A DNA stretch of 64,000 bases, from the NCBI GenBank assembly GCA_949126835.1, contig OX421499.1, positions 9,131,026-9,195,025 of the forward strand, read 5' to 3'. The notes beneath the pieces are model-generated. The model ran no database searches, was not told the DNA's origin, and saw only the letters and a list, made by a program, of their open reading frames with translations. The first letter of the stretch is position 1, and every line of letters starts with the position of its first letter. Source of the stretch: Anisus vortex. Its lineage: Eukaryota > Mollusca > Gastropoda > Planorbidae. A program made the translations under genes and the position numbers. This document shows, piece after piece, positions 1 through 11,374 of the stretch.

Positions 1-130
1 GCTGACGACATGAACGTCGGTATCCCTGTCTGTCTATCCATCCATCCACCTCCCCCTCTCTCTCCTCTCTCTATGTCTGTCTGTCTGTCTCTCTCTCTGT
101 ATATATATATATATATATTATACTCTATTT
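1..130. repeat. Pyrimidine-rich and (TA)n simple repeat
   Basis: C/T-rich tract from about 20 to 100 followed by TATATATATATATA. The end of this tract supplies the left target-site copy of the adjacent hAT MITE. Confidence 0.8.
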
Positions 131-334
131 CAGGGTCGCAACCTATGGCACGTATGCCAGACTGGGCACGCATAGTGATTTTCAATAGCACACGGCAGAC
201 CTCCAAAACAGCAATTCAAGTCTCTTGTACAAGAAATTGAGTGCTAGAGCCGGCTGAATTTTAAGCCGTTGGCTCTCTGAATGAATTAGAAATCCTACTT
301 TGGCACTCTTTTATCAAAAGGTTGCCGACCCCTG
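131..334 (+). mobile_element. hAT non-autonomous element (CAGGGGTCGGCAACC family)
   Basis: The left end is CAGGG-TCG-CAACC, the right end GGTTGCCGACCCCTG. Flanking 8-mers CTCTATTT (123-130) and CGCTATTT (335-342) match 7/8, the 8-bp target duplication typical of hAT. The interior resembles the ends of the longer hAT copies at 35.8, 39.3 and 59-60 kb, so this is a deletion derivative. Confidence 0.8.
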
Positions 335-342
335 CGCTATTT

Positions 343-1250
343 GTTTCTTATTGGCTTATTGGCCTTGGGCTTCGGAACATTTTGCGCGCAAATGTTACAA
401 TAAAGCTACACCGTCTTCTAAACCAGACTATAAAAACTCTTCCATGCAGGAAAAACTATCACTCACATTCCCATTAAATGTGCCGTTAATGCGCGCCAAC
501 CCGTGGACATGCAATCATCTGCAGACGACCTTGTTTTCTCTACGAAATGTCTCCCAACACCAAACGTGTCATTTCTGACTTACGGAAAATGCGGGAAGTG
601 TTTTTGTTTCGTTTCATTCTGCAACCAATAATTCTGCAGGTCCCTGGTCTACAGTGTGTAGTAGTGTGTACCTGTTTACCATTGTGGCTTCTTAATGTTT
701 GGCGCGACGCCTTGACAAACACCTGGCCAAGATATTTCATGCGCGGGAAGACAAAAACAAAATGGCGCATGATCATCTTCATAGTTCGTTTTTCTATAAT
801 TTTTTTTTTATGTATTGTTTGTTCAGCTTAGGATCCAATGTTTGAATTATGGCCTGCACATGTTTATGTATTGTCATCAAATTTTTTATATGTTCTTTTT
901 ACAAATTTCGTTGTTTATATTATGAAGTGTGCCGCTCATTCCATAACCCTTCCGCCCCTCCCCATCCCCCCTTCCCCCCCCTTCCCCCCATCCCTTCCCA
1001 CATCATCACAAATACCATCTAAAGTGGCCACATATGACTGACACGAGGCCAAAAATAAAATGTGTATATATTTGAGTTTTGGCTCGCGACTTATTACAAT
1101 TGCCTTCTCTCTTGCTCAATTTCCGGTTACTCTCCAAAACTCAAAATGTGTTGTTTTGAAATACGTGTGGATAGGTTTGTAGTGTTGGGTATGTTTGATG
1201 AAATATAAATTCATTCTTTCCACTTTTTGTTCTAATTTATTATCATATTG
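343..1250. other. Intergenic, no gene recognised
   Basis: Mostly unique AT-rich sequence with a C-rich tract at about 945-1005. Overlapping short open frames on both strands near 540-830 have no recognisable protein signature. Confidence 0.6.
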
Positions 1251-1254
1251 ATTA

Positions 1255-1680
1255 CCGATATATCTTTCTTTTTTTTGTTTTTGCCATTAAATCTATCATT
1301 CTATCAATCTATCAAACTATATATATATTCTTCTGTCTGTATGTTTGTCTGTCTGTCTACCTATTTACATACTTATCTACCTACCGTCCTACCTACCTAA
1401 TTATATATGCATCTATGTATATATGTTTGTATATATTATGTATCCATGTATCTATGTATTTTTGTATCTATCTATATATGTATGTATGTCTGTTTGTATC
1501 TAGGCCTATGTATATATTTATATATCTACTTATGCATATAATAATCAAGTAAGGTATTTAATTAAATATCTTATCTATCTTATTATCTAATTAAATATCT
1601 TATTTATCTTATTTATCTTATTTATCTTATTTATCTTATTTACTTACTTACTTCTACCCCTCTATCTAATATTAATCAAC
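1255..1680. repeat. Degenerate tetranucleotide and TTATC repeats
   Basis: Imperfect CTAT, GTAT and CTAC stretches, then TTATCTTATT units at about 1555-1645. Typical decayed microsatellite DNA. Confidence 0.7.
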
Positions 1681-1689
1681 CCACAAATT

Positions 1690-2020
1690 AAAAACAAAAG
1701 ACAAAGAAAAACTGCTAGCAAAGTTCTCCAAGACAAGTCAGGACGCCATTCCGCCTCATTCCGGTTTTCAAAGTTTGCCATGTTACATCAGTCTGGATTT
1801 GCTTAGAATGCAAACGACATAAGGTCTCCACTCTCCCCTCGCCCCTACCCTCACCCCCCCCGTTCAATTTTCCGCCCGTCTTTTCCCCGGGACGTCTCAA
1901 CAAGACAAGACAACCTCTCAGAAAGCGGAAACGAAAGGTCACAGGGCTTGGGGTCCCGGCTCCCAGTAGCAGATGGGCCCCAAATGGAGAAGACAAAAAG
2001 TTAAAAGTAATAATAATAAT
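1690..2020. other. GC-richer unique segment, function unknown
   Basis: Contrasts with its AT-rich flanks and carries a 93-codon minus frame (1996-1715) with no recognisable domain. It could be a UTR or part of an old element. No firm call. Confidence 0.3.
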
Positions 2021-2038
2021 AATCTGAAAAAAGTTATA

Positions 2039-3001
2039 TATTTTACATGACTTAACATTCTGCCTTCTCTTTGTTTATTTTACATGACTTAACATTCTGC
2101 CTTCTCTTTGTTTATTTTACATGACTTAACATTCTGCCTTCTCTTTGTTTATTTTACATGACTTAACATTCTGCCTTCTCTTTGTTTATTTTACATGACT
2201 TAACATTCTGCCTTCTCTTTGTTTATTTTACATGACTTAACATTCTGCCTTCTCTTTGTTTATTTTACATGACTTAACATTCTGCCTTCTCTTTGTTTAT
2301 TTTACATGACTTAACATTCTGCCTTCTCTTTGTTTATTTTACATGACTTAACATTCTGCCTTCTCTTTGTTTATTTTACATGACTTAACATTCTGCCTTC
2401 TCTTTGTTTATTTTACATGACTTAACATTCTGCCTTCTCTTTGTTTATTTTACATGACTTAACATTCTGCCTTCTCTTTGTTTATTTTACATGACTTAAC
2501 ATTCTGCCTTCTCTTTGTTTATTTTACATGACTTAACATTCTGCCTTCTCTTTGTTTATTTTACATGACTTAACATTCTGCCTTCTCTTTGTTTATTTTA
2601 CATGACTTAACATTCTGCCTTCTCTTTGTTTATTTTACATGACTTAACATTCTGCCTTCTCTTTGTTTATTTTACATGACTTAACATTCTGCCTTCTCTT
2701 TGTTTATTTTACATGACTTAACATTCTGCCTTCTCTTTGTTTATTTTACATGACTTAACATTCTGCCTTCTCTTTGTTTATTTTACATGACTTAACATTC
2801 TGCCTTCTCTTTGTTTATTTTACATGACTTAACATTCTGCCTTCTCTTTGTTTATTTTACATGACTTAACATTCTGCCTTCTCTTTGTTTATTTTACATG
2901 ACTTAACATTCTGCCTTCTCTTTGTTTATTTTACATGACTTAACATTCTGCCTTCTCTTTGTTTATTTGACATGACTTAACATTCTGCCTTCTCTTTGTT
3001 G
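2039..3001. repeat. 37-bp minisatellite, about 26 nearly identical copies
   Basis: The unit contains TTTTACATGACTTAACATTC and then TGCCTTCTCTTTGTTTA. Copies are essentially perfect; the last one has TTTGACATG for TTTTACATG. This indicates recent expansion or homogenisation. Confidence 0.97.
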
Positions 3002-3090
3002 GTTTTTTTTACTTTACACTTTAATTACGTTATTGTTTAGTCATTAAGGGAATGGAATGGGATTCATAATTTTGCTCGTACAACTAACAC

Positions 3091-3156
3091 ACAAACACAC
3101 ACACACACACACATCCTCAAACCTACATCCACACACACATATATATATATATATAC
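3091..3156. repeat. (CA)n and (TA)n tracts
   Basis: Short CA runs followed by a (TA) run; the next element begins directly after the TA run. Confidence 0.8.
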
Positions 3157-3605
3157 AAGCTAAATTCCCCGGCGTTGCCCGGGGGGAAATAAAACAGGCA
3201 TTTATAAGATAAATATTTGTATAAACTACAATGAACAGAAAGCGTATAATCTAAACAACAATGAGGCCTTCTGAAGACATTTAGGAAAGTAATTTAAAAT
3301 AAATATTATAATCGGTTTAAAAATAGGCAAGTCTTTTTTATTTAACAAAAAGCTAAATACCCGGTATTGCCAGTGGATTTACAATCTACTTTTTTTTTTA
3401 AAGTAATATTCATTGAAAGATTTTTTAGAAAAAAAAGGTAAACACCAACTGGAGAATCGAACCCAGGTAGACTGCAATGCATTATGATGCGTTACCGACA
3501 AAGCTAGCGAGGACACTTGTGCTAAGTCAAGGCAAAATATGAGGCAATAAGGTCACGTGTCTTTAAAAAACAACATCAATTTGATTGGTTAAACACACAC
3601 ACAGA
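3157..3605. mobile_element. Retroelement-like block with CCGG hairpin and tRNA-like module
   Basis: AGCTAAATTCCCCGGCGTTG followed by CCCGGGG forms a strong hairpin. A second diverged copy (AGCTAAATACCCGGTATTG) lies near 3351-3370. On the minus strand 3524-3450 reads like a degenerate tRNA: GTCCTCGCTAGC, an A-box-like TAGCTTTGTCGG and a perfect B box GGTTCGATTC. It fits a tRNA-derived SINE or a LINE 3' end; family not identified. Confidence 0.45.
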
Positions 3606-4025
3606 GCTTTATATACATAGGCTATATTTATTATCTATGGAATTATTAACTTTACATCTAAATAGAAATATTTTGTAATATACTTTTCTTCTTATTTTTT
3701 TCAAATTTCTTTTTGAAAATTTGATGCATTTATCTGTTTCTACATTGAATTGAAAACACATGTTATCAAACAGTACGCGTCTTGCGAAGTTTAGAGTGAT
3801 TGAGTGATTAAACAATTCCCCCACAAATGAGTTCAGTCTGGCAGAAGGGTATATATTTCTCTATATGATAAGCATTTAATGGTAGCTGGAAACGGCTGGG
3901 CCGGCTTGTTATAAATATTTGTGATGGTGCCATGTAAATCTATACATTGTAAATCTAGTGGTTACTTTTTGAGAATGCCCTGTTTGAAAATACTTTTTTG
4001 GTTGTCTCCCCTTATCTTTATATAC

Positions 4026-4110
4026 AAGACACGGTGGCTGGGCGGCAGGGCGTTGGACTGGCGTACCGAAGGTCCTGGTGAAGGCTAGGATTTTTCTTAC
4101 TGACGACTTG
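4026..4110 (+). mobile_element. tRNA-derived SINE, 5' head fragment
   Basis: CACGGTGGCTGGGCGGCAG, GACTGGCGTACCGAAGGTCC and TGAAGGCTAGGATTTTTC match the tRNA-derived head of the SINE family that recurs at 13.5, 38.5, 41.5 and 62.1 kb. The SINE body is missing. Confidence 0.6.
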
Positions 4111-4240
4111 ACGCCTCCATTCCTCCCCGACTCTCAGCCTTTCTCATTGCCGCGCACAGTTATACTCCTGCCCACTCCTTGATGTTATCCTCCCGTCGTT
4201 TCCTTTTTCTTCCTTTCTTTAACCCTTCTCTGGTGGTGCC

Positions 4241-4312
4241 ATGCAAATATAGTCACTGTCTAATGACAGTCTAGCCATGCAAATATAGTCACTGTCTAGT
4301 AACAGTCTAGTC
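4241..4312. repeat. 36-bp tandem duplication carrying octamer motifs
   Basis: Two copies of CATGCAAATATAGTCACTGT plus CTA(A/G)T(G/A)ACAGTCTAG. Each contains ATGCAAAT (4241 and 4277). Confidence 0.85.
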
Positions 4313-4503
4313 TATTTTCTACTTTACTTCATGCCCCCCCCCACCCCACACACACACATAAACACAATACCGAGACATTAATTTGTACAAAGAAATACGT
4401 TTCATTTTCTTCTCTAAATCCGTAATACACCCGCTTACGAAAATATTTATATATAAAAGATTATTGAGCTTTTGGTTGGATTATCGGTAAGTTTTTTTTG
4501 TTT

Positions 4504-5002
4504 AATGGGTGGAATATATGGGTGGAATATATGGTTGGAATATATGGGTGGAATATATGGGTGGAATATATGGGTGGAATATATGGGTGGAATATATGGG
4601 TGGAATATATGGGTGGAATATATGGGTGGAATATATGGGTGGAATATATGGGTGGAATATATGGGTGGAATATATGGGTGGAATATATGGGTGGAATATA
4701 TGGGTGGAATATATGGGTGGAATATATGGGTGGAATATATGGGTGGAATATATGGGTGGAATATATGGGTGGAATATATGGGTGGAATATATGGGTGGAA
4801 TATATGGGTGGAATATATGGGTGGAATATTTGGGTGGAATATATGGGTGGAATATATGGGTGGAATATATGGGTGGAATATATGGGTGGAATATATGGGT
4901 GGAATATTTGGGTGGAATATATAGGTGGAATATATGGGTGGAATATATGGGTGGAATATATGGGTGGAATATATGAGTGGAATATATGGGTGGAATATAT
5001 GC
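4504..5002. repeat. 13-bp minisatellite (ATGGGTGGAATAT), about 38 copies
   Basis: Near-perfect array with a few variants (GGTTGG, TTTGGG, ATAGG, ATGAG). Because 13 is not a multiple of 3 and the unit lacks stops, all three plus frames give the same 13-residue peptide; the open frames of 150-169 codons are not genes. Confidence 0.97.
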
Positions 5003-5480
5003 CCTAAAAGATTATCTGCCCATGAACGAATCCTCCAAAAAAAAAAAGATATCCCTGGTTAATGTCGTTTCTTAGCACCGCCAGCATTTCCAGTTACAAC
5101 TCAAATTTTAACGCTAGGAAAATGGTGGAGGGTTTAGAAAGTCAACGTTGTAAAAATCCAGAATCCGGAGTGAATGAGATTTAAAAAGAAGAAAGAAACA
5201 ATTAAGAAAAAAATAAAACGAAAGTAAGAAAGTTCCCCCCCCCCCGACAGAAGACCAATATGGTGATGGACAAGGCAGATAAAGAGTGTATACAAGATAA
5301 ACAATTTCCAAGAGCCGCGCCATACCAAGACCAGAGTAAATACTTTAAGACGGTCGTGGCGTTTGGTCATAGCACTTTGACCTTTGCTTTCCATTCTCCT
5401 ACCCCCCCCCCCTTCTTTTACAAAAATTTAAACGCCCCAAAAAAATGTTGATATAATATTTTTGTAGAGAGACATAGACT
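5003..5480. other. Intergenic, A-rich and C-rich tracts
   Basis: Contains A runs and C runs near 5235 and 5402. No protein-like frame. Confidence 0.5.
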
Positions 5481-5487
5481 TGGATAA

Positions 5488-5658
5488 TTTCAGATTGAAA
5501 TCAAAAGTTGTATACAAAGGAAAGCTTTACTGCAATCGTAGGAACGTAGAAGTCATTCAAGACAGCCTCATTGGTTGAGCACGGAAAAAGAAAGAACAAG
5601 CAAAGCTCTAAAAATAGAGCAAGTGGTCCATCTTATTATAGTCTTTGCGTCTTGTCGC
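5488..5658 (+). mobile_element. MITE with AAAGACTATAATAAGATGGACC ends, right half
   Basis: Matches the right part of the complete copy at 45320-45618: ATCAAAAGTTGTATACA, GGAACGTAGAAGTCATT and the end GGTCCATCTTATTATAGTCT. The left terminus is absent. Confidence 0.7.
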
Positions 5659-5659
5659 A

Positions 5660-7010
5660 AAGCACTATTTTGTACAGTTTCTGCAACGCGTTTAGTCTAA
5701 AGGCCAGACCAGATCTCTGACCTAAAGCACGCCATGTCTAAATATAGCAACATCCCACCCACAGAAAAATAACAAACCGTGTGTTACCTTCAAACGATGT
5801 TTACTGTCAGAAGATAACAAGCCAGTGTAGCTTGATATATTATATGTTTCAACTTGTACACAAAATACATATTTATAACGTGTTATTACTCATGGAAAAA
5901 ATACAGCAAGGGAGATAATAACATGTAGCAGTTTCTTACAAGATTTCACTTTTAAAAAAAAGAAAGATTTGATGTCCTTATTTTTATATGCGTTTTTCTC
6001 GTTTTTATGGAGAGAAGGTAGCTTATTAGATCTAAAAGTGAAAAATTGGATTCCGCATTATTGCAGAATCTTCAAAGTCTTGAAATAGGCAACGATGTTA
6101 AGACTTAAATTTTTAAAGTCATGTTATAATCTTGGCAAATCTTTTTAAATGAATTTATTTTAATATGCTTGGATAATGAGACGGGGTGTTAATATGCAAA
6201 GCACAAATTCATCAGGGGGAGAGAATTACTATGATTGTATGATGTCTCCTTAATAGGCATTTTGTAATCTCTAAACGTAAGTAGACTAAAACTTTTAATA
6301 TTATAGATCGCTAGATGCCCCAAAAGTTGTGTAAATTATATCTCGACTTCCGCTTGGTGGTAAACCGAAGGTCTTTGGTGAGAGCGCACAAGAAGTGTTC
6401 AAAAACACTAATATCTGTGTAATACATATAGAATTTATAACATCTCTAAGAATAATTTTAATTTAAGAAAAATTGGATGTTTCATTCCACTAAAAGAATG
6501 ATTCCTCACAATGAACGAAATATTTTCACCATAGAATTATGAGTTCCTGAAAGGGATTCCAGTTAGTAATAAATAAAATGTATGCACCACTGATCTATAA
6601 ATAGATCTATAGATCAGTGACACGCCTCACCGGAAGAAAAGAGGCGTTAATATATCCATGACAATCACTGTCCTTCATGAACGATCTACATGCCGTATAT
6701 ATTCTACATCTTTAATTGTCGCCTTTCTAATCTAAAGTCCCAACTTTGAAGTGGCGAGCAAAGGTATTTAAAGCCAACTGCAAATCTATGTCAAAAACGG
6801 CTTTTTGTTTTCTAGCGCAACTCTTTCACACCCAGCTCATTGCAAATAGACTGTGAGACCGTGTCTTTTACACGATGATCTCTTTGCCATGCTGTTGTTG
6901 ATGCGGTCGTTGTTGCGGATGTTGCGTAACGGATGGACATCATCCGTGAACTTTCATGTTTACGGCAGAAACTCATACCAATGGAAAACACAATGTTGGC
7001 CACCAACGTT
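5660..7010. other. Intergenic, no gene recognised
   Basis: AT-rich unique sequence apart from the inverted repeat at 6589-6621. Short open frames near 6812-7158 lack any family signature. Confidence 0.5.
6589..6621. repeat. Short perfect inverted repeat
   Basis: CACTGATCTATA ... TATAGATCAGTG, 12-bp arms with a short spacer; potential cruciform. No role assigned. Confidence 0.7.
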
Positions 7011-7019
7011 GAACTTATT

Positions 7020-7495
7020 TCTACTATTTAGCCACTATAAGAGATTTCATTTCTATATTCTGGCTAACAACATAGAAAATATTTGTATTATAGTCCACAA
7101 TAAGAGCTTTTATTTCTATATTTCGTCTACCAAAATAGAAAATATTTCTATTATTTAACCACTAGTAAAGAATCTATTTCTATTATAGTCCATTATAAGA
7201 TATTATATTTCTTTTTTATGGCTAACAATATAGAAAATGTTTCTACTATAATGCCACCAACATTGAATCTGGCCATCAATATATACTCTATTTTTCTATT
7301 CAATGTTCACTGAAATAGATTATATTTCTATTAGCTGGCTATCAACATAGAATCTATTTGATATGTATTTACATGAACAATAAAATAGAATATTTTTTCT
7401 ATTTGTTCTATATGCCCACTGAAATAGACTCAATTTCTATAATCTGTTCCCCTAACATAAAGTCTATTTCTATTTTCTGCCGTCCAATAATCAAT
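7020..7495. repeat. Old, degenerate AT-rich tandem repeat
   Basis: Recurring ATAGAAAATATTTCTATTAT-like motifs separated by CCAC/GCCA/GGCTAACA words every 40-70 bases. Too diverged for a consensus by eye. Confidence 0.5.
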
Positions 7496-7954
7496 ACCAT
7501 ATAATCTTAAAATCTGTCCGTCAACAAACAACTCCAGAATCTACATGTAGTACTTCACTTCTGCCAACCAGCAACAGAGTAAAAGAAGGAGACAGAGAGA
7601 AGATCTGAAGACAGCAATGCTCCGAGACCTCCCAACGAGTGCTGACAAAGAGGGTCTCCCGCTAACCGCTCACAAAGAGGAACTCGAGATCCCGTAGAAA
7701 AGGAACTGCCCCCCTCTCCCCCCCCCCCCCCCCTGACATTTATCTAGGATCAAATCTCGTCCGGGTACTTAAAGAGTTAACTACCAGCCAAAAGAGGAAG
7801 AAAAAACTGCGCGTGAAGTGTTGGCCCAGCTCGAGCACGTCACGTGACGTGTTGACTTCGATACCCTTTTATTGAATAAATATAAATATTGCCTTGTAAA
7901 AGGGTCTTACTTAAAAGACTCTACGCGGTGAAAAAAAAGCCACTTTACCACGAT

Positions 7955-8137
7955 ATAATAATAATAATAATAATGGTCATTTCTTATAGTGCTTCTATCC
8001 ATGCTACTAAATTGATCATGCCCAGTGCGCTGTTGGTGTAAATGGCAGTGGCAGATGTATTAGCCAAAGAGAAAGGTCTTTAAGTTATTTGTGAAAGACT
8101 CTCTTGTCTGAGATTCTCTCAGTGTGGTGGAAGAGGA
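7955..8137 (-). mobile_element. CR1/L2-like LINE A, 3' end fragment
   Basis: Shares TAGCCAAAGAGAAAGGTCTT, GCTTCTATCCATGCTA and TGAGATTCTCTCAGTG with the copies at 35.1 and 57.8 kb. The minus strand encodes the end of the LINE protein (KTFLFG-stop in the 35-kb copy). It ends in an (ATT)n-type tail at 7955-7973. Confidence 0.75.
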
Positions 8138-8165
8138 TTGGGGCGGGGGGTGGGGGGGGGGGGTC
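8138..8165. repeat. G-rich tract
   Basis: Runs of G up to about 14 long; could form a G-quadruplex on the plus strand. Confidence 0.7.
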
Positions 8166-8654
8166 CACAATGTTTTTAGGATATTGGCGAGGTATTAGGT
8201 TGAAGAGCAATGTTCAATGTTTAAAAAAAGCTAATAGAAAAATACAACGTCTATAACACACATTAAGTAAGGAGTTTACCGAAGTCGCCGGAAGAAGAGC
8301 AATGAAAACTAAAAGGCACAATAGAAGTTAAAGATATGGGTGGAACTTGCAGAATACTTTTGGCGTTATATGTGGAAGACTTAATTATCCTACCTAACTA
8401 GAGAAAATATTGTTAAGGTTCGCAATGGGATGGCTTCGTGGGGTGTTGTGATGTTGCCATGTGATTTGCTGTGGTGTTTTGCCATAAAGTTTGGAGATAG
8501 CTTTTTCTAAAATATTGCAGACAGTGCCGGTCCTATAGTTGCCGGCGCCTTGTGGAATCTGAACTTCGACTCCCTTTTAAAGTATAATTAAAAACATTTT
8601 CAAAACAACTTAAAAAATGACACGAAATCAGTGCATTATGTGTTGTTGGGTCAC

Positions 8655-8830
8655 CTATCTTATTTTATATTAACTTCTATATTACAGACGCTCCTTTTAT
8701 AAATAAGATTATTGCGTCCTACGCTCATACATGGTCTGAGTATAGTCTTGTGTTTTAAATGATTTTAAGTTAGTAATTTTCCTGGTTTGTTCAGTCAACC
8801 CATTTCATGCCCAATGTGGCCTTTAGTATA
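8655..8830 (-). mobile_element. LINE B, 3' end fragment
   Basis: ACAGACGCTCC, GCGTCCTACGCTCATACATG and CCTGGTTTGTTCAG match the LINE B 3' ends at 38995-39348, 48010-48200 and 60105-60412. Confidence 0.7.
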
Positions 8831-9059
8831 ATGTAGAACCCTTCTTTTAAAATCTTTCTTAATGAGTGCGAGCGTGTTGCTACTTGGCCTTGCACCTGTC
8901 AAGAATCGCCATGAAAAAGACACACTTGCCGCCATTAATTAACCTAAGCAAGAGTCCATCCCCAAAAGCTTGGCTCAAATTAGTTCAAATCGCCCAAGTC
9001 ATCCGTTACTTCAAAGTGACACGTCCTGGTCAGATCGCTTCCGGATCCCATAAGTCAAG

Positions 9060-9160
9060 AAAATCAAGCATCAGACCCCAGCTGCGCATGCGCCGTGATC
9101 TGAGCCGGTAGCCATTCATCGCGAGGAAAGAAGCGGCGCGTGCAGACATAGTTTTTGTTT
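9060..9160. promoter_or_regulatory. CpG-rich patch with a perfect NRF-1-type palindrome
   Basis: GCGCATGCGC at 9084-9093 is the consensus palindrome for NRF-1-type factors, a hallmark of animal CpG promoters, and nearby sequence is CpG-rich (GAAGCGGCGCGTGCAG). No gene was found to go with it. Confidence 0.3.
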
Positions 9161-9419
9161 AACTGCACGTGTTTCTAACGAGCGGTGGAAACCATCTTTT
9201 TAAATGGGGGAAATAAATGAACACGTCTCTCTGTTTAGCCAATCGAATGATGGATGTTTATATATAGATGTTTTTCTTTAAACAAGTTGTGAAAACAAAA
9301 GTAACAAACAGAAACAACAACATCTCGAGTTCTCGAGAGAGAAATTGAAAGAATTTGTTAAAATTGGCAAAATTATTATAACAGCAATTATTGGAAAGTG
9401 GTATGGAGTAGAAAAAAAT

Positions 9420-9900
9420 TAAAGTGAAAGAGGTAGGTATAAAAGGGAGAGTGTGAGAGAGAGTGAGAGAGAATGAAAGAGAGAGAGAGGTGGACAGAAT
9501 TTTGTTGTTGTTTTATTTTTTTCCGTATTTCTTTTCCGAAATTGTGTGTTTGTATACCTTATGGTGCCGTGTCACTGGCTCGAGGTGCATCAAACATGGA
9601 TGTAGCATGGGGGATTTGGTAGCAAAACTTCCTGCAGTAGGGCGGAAAGGATGATTGGTGCTGTAGTTTGAGCTCCAAATTTTACTTCTTTAAAATACTA
9701 GAGATGGAGAGATAAATTAAAGAGGGAAAGAAAGAGAGAGAGAGAGAGCGAGACAAGAACGATGGACTAAGAGATAGAGAAAGAGAAAAAGAGAGCGCGG
9801 AAAAATAGCAACGGTGGAGAAATAGAGAGAGCGAAAATAAGATAACTAAAATAGAGAAATGTGGAGAAAGTGAAAGAAAGATAGCCAGAAAAATAGGCAA
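9420..9900. repeat. GA-rich low-complexity tracts
   Basis: Purine tracts at about 9420-9492 and 9690-9900 separated by unique sequence. Frames in them are compositional. Confidence 0.7.
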
Positions 9901-9985
9901 AATGAATGCAAATTCATTTCCGCTATATTTCCGTAAACAATCGTATAATTATCTTTTCGGCATGTTTCTAGTAATTTACTCTATA

Positions 9986-10525
9986 GGGCGTTTGCAATCA
10001 CGTGACAAAAAGCACGTGATTTGTGTTTACTTTGAGTAATGGTGTACAAGTAATAATGGCCGCTGTATTAATAAAGTTTCATATAGGCTCGAGCTTTTTT
10101 TAAATGATGTGTTGTGTTTTAAGTCTTATTAAGATTTAAGCTGTTTTATGTATGTTAAATAAAATAGGCTATTTTATTAGTATCATAGACATAGATCATA
10201 GACGATGTGAGCCTATTAGTGACTTGACTAGATAGCCTATGAAATCGTAGCCTAGCCTACGAAACATTAAAAGTGTAGGCCTATAAAGTGAAATTGAAAG
10301 TGTAAATAGGTCTAGCCGGCCCTAGCCTAATCACATTAATCAATTAATCTAAAGTACTACTATTTACCTTCTTATTTTTGAGTAGGATAGGCAATATTCA
10401 GATGTGAATTTTGCATGATAAAGAACAACTTCACTTTCACCACGTTACATTTGTACCTCAAGTGGGTTCTTATATTTACACAAATACGTCACTAAAAACC
10501 TAAGCCACGCCCACCGAGAACGCTC
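9986..10525. mobile_element. MITE-like element flanked by TATA
   Basis: The left end GGGCGTTTGCA and right end GAGAACGCTC form short inverted termini, each flanked by TATA (9982-9985 and 10526-10529). Just inside the left end is AATCACGTG-ACAAAAAG-CACGTGATT, a 9-bp-arm hairpin. The element is about 540 bp and non-coding. Confidence 0.5.
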
Positions 10526-10529
10526 TATA

Positions 10530-11370
10530 CGTGTTATTATCACTTTTTACATGTTTCAAGTGCATTGTGGAACTTCCGGTTTCATTTTGTATTGCTTACA
10601 ATGGCAACCATTACGTTTGCAGGTAGAGATTTATGCATTGTTGCTGCCTTAACATTCACGGAAGTTGATAAATTCATTGCACTTTAAGCTGCAAGTTCAG
10701 GCCGACTACAAATAAACTACAAAGGCTATAGGTATTATTGTGAGGATTATGTCTTCAATATTAACAGTGAGTATGCCAGAAATTATAGCAGACGGCAGCC
10801 ATTTTGTAAATTAAATTTAGCGAATAGGATCGGAAGTGAAGTTGCATCCAAAACTTATGCATGCATAAGATTTAAGACTCGTCAACGGACCAACATGGTA
10901 TTAAAATAAAAAACTTGTACAACTTTTTTTAGTCTTGTATTGTCTCAGTTATCGTGTGTGCTACACAACTAGATCCACTACCCATCCACCACACTACTTA
11001 TCCATCACACTACCCTTAGACGAACTACCTTCTCCACACACCATTGAGACTACGTTTTTTGAAATCTGATGACCATTGGGATCAGGCGACTTATGAGCGA
11101 GCACTTCTCGCTTTGGGCCACCTCTGTTTTGTTTAGCCAAGGTGAGCGCTTACACTAATAGCGGCGGCAAACACGCGCGCCGGGAGGGTAAGGTGAGCAG
11201 CGGCCCCCAACAGGCAGGAGTCTTGGGGGAGGGTGGGGGTCGTGAAAGGTGGCCTCCCCGCCCTCCATCCTACAAAACAACAACAATCTACTTTACAACT
11301 ACTCCACTCAAACAATAGCTTTTTTTTGTGTTTTTTGTTTTTCTTTTAAAGAAAAGGTCAATGGTGTGTT
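10530..11370. other. Intergenic, no gene recognised
   Basis: Contains a GC-rich stretch at about 11110-11260. The plus frame starting at 11249 owes its length only to the downstream 51-bp array. Confidence 0.5.
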
Positions 11371-11374
11371 AAGC

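Noticed and set aside
3450..3524. Possible functional tRNA gene on the minus strand
   Set aside because: The B box is good but the acceptor and anticodon stems do not pair well, and it sits in a repeat block; more likely SINE-derived.
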